From the NCBI RefSeq assembly GCF_963675165.1, contig NC_087384.1, positions 4,829,182 through 4,893,181 of the forward strand: 64,000 bases of DNA, written 5' to 3'. The stretch comes from Halichondria panicea. Lineage: Eukaryota > Porifera > Demospongiae > Suberitida > Halichondriidae. A model generated the notes under the pieces. The model had not been told where the DNA came from. It did not search any database and was given only the letters and a program-made list of their open reading frames with translations. Positions 55,978 through 64,000 of the stretch are shown piece after piece (positions within the stretch are counted from its first letter, which is position 1; every line of letters begins with the position of its first letter). The position numbers and the translations under genes were made by a program.

Positions 55978-58112
55978 ACAAGTGTACCAGCATTAAGTAA
56001 CTTAGTGCTGATCACATGCATGATCTCCAGCCAATCAGCTTATCTAAAAGTAGTTACCGACATGCTTTACAAAATGCTTTATAACATGCTTTATAACTTA
56101 ATCCCAGAAGAGGAATACCAGGGTCAAAAGGTAATTAATTGAAATACCACGTGGCCCTATGTTTACATGTAAAATAGAGTTTACCCTCTTGTTATACACC
56201 ACCACTAGCCAGTGGAGTAGGAACAGTTAAAAGGTTGAGGGGGCCACTTGGGTGGTGCAAAGCACCACTGAAATAGGACTGCCCCCTTTTGAAATTTGAA
56301 ACAGGAAGCCACACCTCCTAATTATGACATCATAATTACTAACTTATCAGCTCTGAACTAGCCTCCTTCACAAGGCCTCAAAAGGAGGAAGAGCGGCCTG
56401 GGATCGAGGCTAGCTCTGAACAAGCATATACGTTCAAAATAAAACATGTAGCTACAAGAGTATTATCATTATAATTTATTCAGAAACGTCCCAAAAAAGC
56501 AATCCTTCTTTCATTTAGCCTCGATTCCAGTTGGTTTGATCAATTGTTCATACCATTCTATAAAATATAGCGCCACAGCAGTTATAGCGTAACATCCATT
56601 AACGGTTTGCTCTCTTAAAGGTAATTTAGTACTGAGTCTAGCTGAAGTTTCAGTGACAGCATGCATCGCATATCTTATGCTGACTACTATTCTGTTTCTT
56701 TTTCAGTGCACATGCACACTTTTCACTGCTTGAGAGTTTCTGACTTTGTGCATTAAACATAGCCCTCTCGTAAATAACATAATAATTGGTCCTCTTGACA
56801 AACAAAATGTCCATCGAACTTAATTTAATACTGTTTACTCACTCTAACAAAACTTTCATTAACTGCACATGTCATTCTTCAGCAGTAATATAAAATTAGC
56901 AGCCTGCGCTGCATGCAAATTACCTAGCCTATAAGTAATTGACATGCCATTATAAGTCTTTAATAGGCATTTCTTACTGCATGCATGGTCCAGTGAGTTA
57001 TAGAATTCAAAGTGGAAGTTTTACAGCAAAACATCTGAAATGATGTTCTAAGAGAATTAAAGGGTTTATCATCACTACCACTTCAATACTATCATATGAT
57101 AAACTCACCTTGACTCTTTACCAGTGGTCATAATTATTGCAGATTTGCTTTTCAGCTCATGCAGTTTAGTGGGTCTATATACCGCATCTATATAGTGGGT
57201 AATTTTCGGGGGACAAATATTCGCGGTTCATGCAGCAATACAAGACATTTCGTGGAGCTTGCATGCAGGTAAAGGTAGGCAAGGTCGCTTCATTCGAGGG
57301 GAAAATATTCGTGGTCAAACCTCAACCACGAGCCCCCCCCACGAAAATTGTAGTACACACAAGTTGAACTTGAAGCGAAAGTACACTATTTCAGGTTGTT
57401 TCCCACTTCCTCAAGATTGTGGTATCTTCTGCTAACCACAGTTGTAAACAGTATAAGATCATTAAGCACTAGGCCTTGCCCAATTATGCTCAAAATGTTG
57501 CCTATTAATTAGTCTAGTCTCCAAGTCTCATGCATTCGGTACCAGGAGTACTAGTGTACACTCCTGATATATTGTACCTATTAGTCTTTAATTCTTACCC
57601 ATTAGTCTTTAATTATTACCCATTAGTCTCAATAAAAATCATCAACAAGAATAATACTGCAACAACATCACAGCCGCTTCTACATAATCTTCTATTGGTG
57701 AAAGAAATCTTACTAACTGATCTAGTAGCACTACTATAGCACCTTCAAATTCCGTACGTATTATTATATCAATCTCAGAGCATGTAAATACAAAAATGTC
57801 TGGGGAGAGCCCACAGAGCCTATTGTGTGGTCCCACTGTGTACACTGTAGCTAAGTGGTTGACTTATGTTTTCTCTAATAAGGTTTGCATTTTAAATGAA
57901 GTGAATGTGGTCTGTCTAGTCATCAAGACTGTGGAATGTGGGGGATGAGTGGTGGTAATGGGCTTAAACCAATTTCCTTGAATCACATTTACTGAACATG
58001 TTAAGTATAAACATGTTTACTAGTGATACTCATTTGAAAGCTCTCAATGAGATGAATCTAATAATACCCATATCATCACACCCTCACACAACACACACCC
58101 GCCCACACACAG
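55978..58112. other. Spacer with scattered repeat fragments
   Basis: No gene is seen. A half hairpin GCGGCCTGGGATCGAGGCTA lies at 56393-56412 and another trace (TTAGCCTCGATTCCAG) at 56516. A fragment at 57197-57350 (TATTCGCGGTTCATGCAGCA) resembles the TAGCTGGTAATTT MITE. The promoter of the Ank-Roc-COR-Death gene should be just right of 55977. Confidence 0.4.
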
Positions 58113-58251
58113 GCACTGGGGGTACTACTGTTCAAGCTGTGCTTCATGGATACTCCATTTGGTGACAACCCTCTAGCCATAGTCAGTGCTCAGTACAGCA
58201 TTCCTGAAGACTCTCCCTACACACAAGACCTGCACAACTTGAGAGGTACAT

Positions 58252-58299
<48 letters not shown>

Positions 58300-58912
58300 C
58301 AGCCTTAAGTCGTAAGTGTATTGCTCTAATGGTACGTGTATTCTCCCCCTCTTTGTAGCGTATCTGTTGACCTCTGACCCTGAGCTGCGTCCCAGTATCT
58401 GGAAAGTGTGTGAGGTGGTGTCCAGGATCACAGGAACCACCAACCATGTCTTTGTGAGTACCTTAGTGGTGGGTACACCAACAGTGGCTGTATTATAGAG
58501 GGTGGCCTGCTTACATTGGTGACCTTGAGTGTTTAAATTTTATTTCACCATATATAATTATACATGTCCACACAGCGTTCCCCTGGTCCACCCAATCCCC
58601 TCCCTTCTCCGAAAAAAACTCGTCCTGTTGTTAAGAAACCAACAAACCAATCTAAACCCTCCGTGACTATCACCCCCATCAACGCTACGAGGGCTATTGC
58701 CACAGCAGTTACCACGACAACCATTTCATCTCGAGATCGACCTCGCGGAAGAGGTAACTGGTCTAAGTCGCCACAACCACAACGAGTATCGAACCTGAAG
58801 CCGTCCAATCAGAATGCAGGATTCTATAAGAGCGTAGACAGTGGACTGGATGCTTTTGGTCATTTCACTCCACAAAGAATAGGATCAGAGACCAACCTGA
58901 CCACAGTGATGA
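58113..58912 (+). pseudogene. Orphan fragment of an AAK1/BIKE-like (NAK family) protein kinase
   Basis: Three exons join in phase: 58113-58245, 58359-58453 and 58576-58912. The first two encode the end of a kinase C-lobe (ALGVLLFKLCFMDTPFGDNP, YSIPEDSPYTQDLHNL, LLTSDPELRPSIWKVCE), close to the NAK family (AAK1, BMP2K, GAK), which phosphorylates clathrin adaptors. The third is a Pro/Thr/Arg-rich tail (RSPGPPNPLPSP, RDRPRGRG). No N-lobe, glycine loop, HRD or DFG was found in the 2 kb upstream, and no further exon after 58912. It is either a truncated duplicate or the middle of a gene with very long introns; the reading frames themselves are clean. Confidence 0.6.
58251..58295. repeat. (CA)n microsatellite
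   Basis: About 40 bp of CA repeats starts just after the donor of the kinase fragment's first exon. A (TG)n-rich tract also follows its third exon at 58918-58980. Confidence 0.9.
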
Positions 58913-59479
58913 GTGGGTGTTGGGTGTGTGTGTGTGTGGGTGGGTGTGTGTGTTGTGTGTGTGTAGTGTGTGTGTAGTGTTTTCCTTAATAGACTTTCTA
59001 CTAGCTGCCATATTACTAGAATGTCAGTTTGCGAGCATCAAGCATTTGCGAATCTTGCGAGGGTTGATCAACTTGCAACAAATAAATCCAATTATTACTA
59101 GTAAATACACACAATCCTTTCCAGAACGCAATAGTTAGATGCAAAAGGTCAAATTTGCTGTTCATTTGCAAAGGTTTTTCACCAGTAAAATAATACTCTA
59201 GTAATACGGTAATTGCCTTACGTACAGAATGTTTATTATGGTGACCCCTAGGCTGAGCAGAGGATGACTCTGGGTCCCTTATTAAACCTGGCTGTATGGT
59301 ACACACCTACTCCATTTTTCGTTTGCGGTTCATTTCGCAGTTCAACTGCCCTTCTGCAGTTTATGGAGCTTAATTTGTGTCAAAATTCTAAGAGCAGTTT
59401 ATTCAATTCCAAGCCCATGTTCCAATTCAAATTCCAATATTAAATGTCAACAATCCAATGCAAATTCCAAAGGCACATA
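58913..59479. other. Spacer after the kinase fragment
   Basis: It contains TG-rich simple sequence (58918-58980) and short phrases with CAGTTCAACTGCCCTTCTGCAG near 59337, similar to the tandem repeat at 60598. No gene is seen. Confidence 0.4.
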
Positions 59480-59608
59480 CACACTGTAAAAAATGATTGA
59501 AAAAAAGTGCGGTGGACACACTAAAACCGTCGCATATAGCACGCTTTTTTGAAAAAGTGTGCTATATGCGACGGTTTTAGTGTGCTCACCGCACTTTTTT
59601 TTTTACAG
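59480..59608. mobile_element. Hairpin MITE
   Basis: A near-perfect palindrome with arms of about 55 bp. The left arm contains GTGCGGTGGACACACTAAAA then CCGTCGCATATAGCAC, and the right arm is its inverted copy ending CACCGCACTTTTTTTTT. The core is TTTTTTGAAAAAG. Only a few arm differences suggest a recent origin. ACACTGTAAAAAATG and TTTTTTTACAGTGCACAC at the borders extend the symmetry. Confidence 0.8.
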
Positions 59609-59761
59609 TGCACACATACCACACACACAGTAAAAACATTACAATTCCAAGTCAGTGTTCCAATTAAAATTCCAATATATTTAATGTATTTTTCGTAAAC
59701 AATTTCCAAAATGTAATAGTATTCATTGGACACACACATACCACATGCACACAGTAAAACA

Positions 59762-60480
59762 TTATTGGGTAATATCCGTAACATAGTCCAACACTTCTTG
59801 GAAGACATCTACAGCATGAACACTGGAATGGAGAGTTCTTTGTAGAGGATAGAGTGCTGAAAGATCTTGAAATTGTTCTTCTGACAGTGGAGAATGAGTA
59901 TATAGGTGGTACTTCAACATGTTCATTTTCTTAAACTTCTGGCACAGGCTCTTCCCAATCAATCCCATAACAAGGGTATAGTCCTATATACATGTAGATA
60001 AAAAGAATACATTGTTTAAGCTATTAAGGTACACTGTATATTATTATAGCACTTACATCAGTAATTGTGTCCAGTAACTGTGTACACATCCTTGCATCCA
60101 TAGCTGTAGTGGAGTTTGGTTTCGCTCTGAACTTAAACAGTGATTTGCCCACGCATCAAGAAATATATCTATTTGATAATTAATGTAGGGCAAATATACG
60201 AAGTGCAGGCGAAAAAGATGTAAGGTGTCTATATCGGATTCAACTGGCCTGTTTGTTCCATGTGATAAAAAAGATGATAAAATATTCCTGTGCAGCCGAT
60301 GAAAAGATCTCTCCAAAACCTTTCCACCCTTGATTATGTACACTAGCACCGACAATCGCACTCCCTCTCCTAAGAGGATGAGATAGCATAAAACGAGCAA
60401 TTCCAGTATTCTCTCCTCCCATGTCCATTCTCACTCTGGATGGAAGACCATACCGGGAGACGGCATGCAACAAATCATCA
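59762..60480 (-). mobile_element. Integrase-core fossil
   Basis: Minus-strand fragments resemble an rve-type integrase core of the kind found in animal genomes as mobile-element proteins: a segment with [20 protein letters not shown], a segment with ASVHNQ, a segment with LHLFRLHFVYLPYIN and a later C-terminal part. It is broken, with several breaks. No ends or target duplication were recognised. The element class (DNA transposon or other) cannot be settled from this remnant. Divergence looks moderate. Confidence 0.6.
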
Positions 60481-60597
60481 TGTTGCGGTCGTATAATTAT
60501 GTAATTACAGCTTTGAAATAATTATTGGAATATGATTTGGAACACTCACTTGGAATAGAAAATACTGCTTTTTAATTTTGACACAAATTAAGCTCCA

Positions 60598-60775
60598 TAG
60601 CAGTTTACTTTGCAGTTCACTTTGCAGTTCGCTTTTGCAGTTCATTTTTGCAATTCGCTTGTGCAGTTTGCTTTTGCAGTTCTCTTCTGCAGTTCAACTA
60701 TACTTCTGCAGTTTACTTTTGCAATTCGCTTGTGCAGTTCGCTTTTGCAGTTGACTTTTGCAGTTGCTCAATCAC
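60598..60775. repeat. Degenerate short tandem repeat (CAGTTCGCTTTTG type)
   Basis: About ten to twelve units of 12-20 bp with the consensus TTTGCAGTTCGCTT follow one another. A shorter run occurs at 59320-59362. An identical phrase (TTTTGACACAAATTAAGCTCCAT at 60576 and the reverse near 59367) precedes both in opposite orientation, so the two runs may be the ends of one inverted structure enclosing the integrase fossil. Confidence 0.7.
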
Positions 60776-61190
60776 AATAATCACGTGACATCACATGACT
60801 TGTGCTTTCAAATTCAATAGGCTAATATTTGTGCCTATTAGGCTGGCATAATGCTCAATGCTCCACTGCACCTATATATATTATAGTCTCAAAATTATGC
60901 TAGCATAATTGGGCAAGGCCTATTAAGCACACCAGATTCTCAGGGAGGTCTTCCCGATGATTCATGAGACAGAGGAAGGTATACATGTACACATGTACAG
61001 TATAATAGGTTAGGGTTACAGTATAATTATATCTCAATTATTGATTGATTGAGCCTTGATTAGGCTTGGTCACGTGCAAAATTCAACAGTACCGGTATAT
61101 CAAAGCGAGTTAAGCAACCATAGGTATAACGATTTTGAAACCGAAAAGCATATACATACATACATACATGTATTATAAGTATTGTACAAC
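60776..61190. other. Spacer 3' of TRAPPC11
   Basis: AT-rich. CCTAACC-type and ACATACATAC short repeats are present. No gene is seen. Confidence 0.4.
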
Positions 61191-64000
61191 TCATAAAGCA
61201 TTGCTAACAGAGTCAACTCTTACTAAAGGGGCGGGTTTTATAAAGATAGAGTCTGGTAGGGTACTAATTACAGGGTGAGACCCTCTTTGCCCCTCCCCTT
61301 CACGCTGATGCAACAAGTCCAGAGCTGGCAGAGGAACGAGGCCAGTCGTCACTGGCCAGAGGTTGAAGGTGAGAGTGTACTTCGACTTGGGGAGAATCCG
61401 AAAACGAGCCTGCAAAAAATTAGCCGTGTTTGTAGACATACGTAATCATCATTAGCATGGGATCAACTAGATAGCTTGTGTATAGAGAGCAGCTTACAGG
61501 AAGTACGAAAACAAGACATTACTTTTTATGCACTGAACTATACTCCTTACCTGTCTGTTTCCAGAGTACATGAACGCATCAGTAGCTCCCATTTTGGCCT
61601 CAAACTCTTGAAGGAGGCCAGTCTTGTTGTGTACTGTGTACGAGACAGGTAGCACCTCACTCAACTCACCACTGGCCGGAATGTCTGTGTGTGTGTGTAC
61701 ATGGGGGGGGAGGGGCTATTGTACAATGTAGGAGCGTCTATAATTTCAATTACCATAACTTATCGACAGTTATCATCAATGGCTCTTCAAAGATTGGGGT
61801 TAAAATGCAAACAGTAACTACCTTGAATCTTGAATGGTCATAATTATTAACCAGCCAAAATTGACAGTAATCAGTATGTACACACGAACCTGCAGACACA
61901 TTGTAGGGATGGAATTGTGCTGACACAGCAGAGAACGCTACAGTACTGCTGAGATTAACTAAGCTGGAGTCAGAAGACCTGAAAAAACAACAGGAAATAA
62001 CATCATTTATGGCCTCACCCACCACCACCACCACTCTTACCTCCTCCACTTGATGGTGTGGATCCCCATGGGGATGGTTGTGTCCTGCCCACTATCGGGA
62101 GGGGCAGCTGTCAGGCAACGACACTCAGTAGCACGATCGCCAGGGTCAAGGGTCACTGGGGAGATATAAGACAGTAAGTATTACGTCGTGAATCACTAAA
62201 TTAGTATTGGTCGACTCACATCCCTCAATCTGTGACACACTAGAGCCCAGTTCAGTCACAACACTCTCACTCTTTCCCTAAATAGAGCAAGAAATATTGG
62301 CTGCACAACATTTGCAAATACAACAAGTACCCATAATTATTTACATTTGAAGGGCTACTATAATGTAAGAATCCTACGGTAGTATAAAGTATAGTTGGAT
62401 GTGCTCCTTACATACCGATCAACTACGTAAGATATGTACAGCCTCTCATGTATCTATCTTTACCTGTTCAAGCTGGGAACTAACAATGCTCAGTTGCCAC
62501 GGTGACGTACATTGGACTTCGGTCACCAGAACGAATGGTTGCTCGTAAATCACTGACTCAATCAATTGGAAACTTGTGGACATGAGTTTGTAGACAAGCT
62601 TGAATGGCTTGGCAGACTGTATCGTGACTGTGTGGTCCTGTAATGGGGGTAACAGCTGAGTGTCGATCATTACACTAAATGCATGCACAACAAAAGTACA
62701 ACTGTGATCAGACACAAAGCTTGACGTAACCTTGTACATGTACATGTACGTGCAATAGGCATACATGTACAACATACGTCAATTTTTAAAAATCCTAACG
62801 ACACTGTGAAGCTAATTATTAGGTAATGTAAATCGTCACAGAACCGCTATTCTCATTAATTTACCAAGATACAGATAGATACCATCTATCCCAGGCCCTA
62901 CCTAACGTTCCATTATACAAAAAATTGGCTATTTATAGTAAGCTACTTACCTTCTGACAGCTGCATACCACTGGTTCCCACTCCTCCCTCACTGTACAAG
63001 CTATGTTGTACGAGACCTGGTGAGGTAGGAAGAAACCAACATCAATGTTTTACTAATGCCACATCCGGCCAGCCCAATAATTATTTATATGACTTAATGT
63101 TCTCGATTAGCTTACCTAATTTGATTAGTTTTGAGGGCCCACACTAAAACTAAATAGACCTTCTACATGTATACTATGAGGTCCACAACAACTCACTACA
63201 CATACAGTTATATACAATAAGCAAAAAGAATCTTCGTATTCGTTATAAATGTACATGTAGCTGTAAGTATGAGGACCATGTCTTAGTAAATCACAGTCCA
63301 CAACTCACAGTGACACTCATCTTCCTGAGCCCCACTCCCTTCGTGCACAAGTAGACAGTTTCCTCCAGGATCTCCCCTCGACCCAGCTGGTCACATGACA
63401 CTTCCAACGTCTGTCCACCTTGTGGTGGCTTGGCAACGACATCGCTAGGGGAGCTGGTGTGAGGCAGGTAGCTATGCAGCTCAGCTGTATTGTGAGGAGT
63501 TAATAGGAAATGTTGTAAACACAGAACCACGGATATAATAATTGATAGAGAGTGAAACCAATCTATTGTGGTCCCCCTACAGGCAGGTCAACCTCTATAA
63601 TACACCTATGAGCCCCCAAATAGTCCTCGGCACGTGGACCTGTTTTAGCAGGCCACCTCTTATTACAGAGCAACGATGACCGCTATAACTGTATTTGGTT
63701 AGTTGAGTAATATTATAGAGTAATTACAAGCGCTGCTAGCTTACGTACATGTACTGTACTTGTACAAGAGTTCTGTTCGTATACATGTATAATTATGCAC
63801 TCAAAAAATAAATTTCGATGAGCTCATTGGAAGCTAAGCAGAAGATTAATTAGAGGACATTAAATCACTAAGCATGCACACTCAGTATGTACTGTCTGCA
63901 CATTTTTCCAGATTCAGCACCCTTCTAATTATAATTATAGTGTACCTGGTGGTTGAGGTTCGTCCAGTGCCTCGGGTAGCGATATAGTGACAAGGAGGCT
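61191..64000 (-). CDS. TRAPPC11: TRAPP complex subunit 11, C-terminal part (5' end outside the window)
   Basis: Nine exons join in phase: 63946-64000 (cut by the edge), 63309-63484, 62951-63016, 62464-62637, 62220-62277, 62041-62155, 61890-61978, 61551-61684 and 61191-61409. The end of the protein matches the Gryzun/C-terminal region of TRAPPC11: KMGATDAFMYSGNRQARFRI, then TFNLWPVTTGLVPLPAL and DSIFIKPAPL, in the same order as human DAFMFSGNKQ, LFNLYPLVAG and HIFVKP. Upstream exons carry beta-rich segments (DIPASGELSEVLPVSYTVHN, IPMGIHTIKWRR). TRAPPC11 belongs to TRAPPIII and works in ER-Golgi traffic and autophagy. No defects are seen in this part. Confidence 0.88.

Noticed and set aside
58183-58447. 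Minus-strand frames with long Val-Cys runs
   Set aside because: They are the translation of a (CA)n microsatellite.
1-64000. tRNA or rRNA genes
   Set aside because: No cloverleaf with proper A and B boxes and no rRNA segment was recognised on either strand; a covariance-model scan would be needed to exclude small ones.

Overview
The window is animal nuclear DNA: AT-rich, with short GT-AG introns, no operons, and very many small inverted-repeat transposons. Several gene models are animal housekeeping genes of expected length: PES1 (572 aa), RPA1 (617 aa) and the C-terminus of TRAPPC11. Others are typical of invertebrate genomes rich in sensor genes: a TRIM-NHL protein, an ankyrin-Roc-COR-Death protein, kinase-Kelch fusions and a possible NACHT fossil. 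This mix, together with compact genes and dense hairpin MITEs, suggests a sponge, most likely a demosponge. That is an inference from style; no sequence here proves the taxon.

Layout. 1-7.6 kb: a zinc-metalloprotease-like gene entering from the left edge, whose active-site Glu is Gln, followed by a degenerate tandem copy stretched by repeat insertions. 8.4-20.3 kb: PES1 (minus) and RPA1 (plus) head to head over a 245-bp shared promoter, both complete, with MITEs in their introns. 20.9-23.9 kb: a four-exon gene for an unrecognised basic protein; its third intron holds nested transposons. 24.6-26.8 kb: an intronless TRIM-NHL gene (minus). 27.6-28.5 kb: a satellite built on a conserved core of about 32 bp. 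28.9-36.5 kb: a mobile-element-like block with a PHD-like finger and a 66-bp coding repeat (minus), an eight-exon P-loop ATPase gene (minus), and a divergent KDZ-type transposase gene (plus) whose first exon is interrupted by a very young hairpin MITE. 36.5-40.3 kb: decayed fragments and otherwise empty sequence. 40.3-48.1 kb: a tandem duplication of a kinase-coiled-coil-Kelch gene; the second copy is split by a one-base difference in a poly(A) tract. 48.2-50.9 kb: foldback elements. 50.6-56.0 kb: an ankyrin-Roc-COR-Death gene (minus). 58.1-58.9 kb: an orphan fragment of an AAK1/BIKE-like kinase. 59.5-60.8 kb: a hairpin MITE, an integrase-core fossil and a short tandem repeat. 61.2-64.0 kb: the 3' half of TRAPPC11 (minus), running off the right edge.

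How the parts relate. PES1 (ribosome assembly) and RPA1 (DNA replication) probably share a growth-linked promoter. The TRIM-NHL, Ank-Roc-COR-Death and kinase-Kelch genes look like signalling or sensing proteins but show no operon-like linkage. The least familiar unit is the divergent ATPase/KDZ pair, which has the layout of a two-gene DNA transposon. Exon coordinates were worked out by hand from splice signals and frame continuity; sums of exon lengths were checked for phase where stated.
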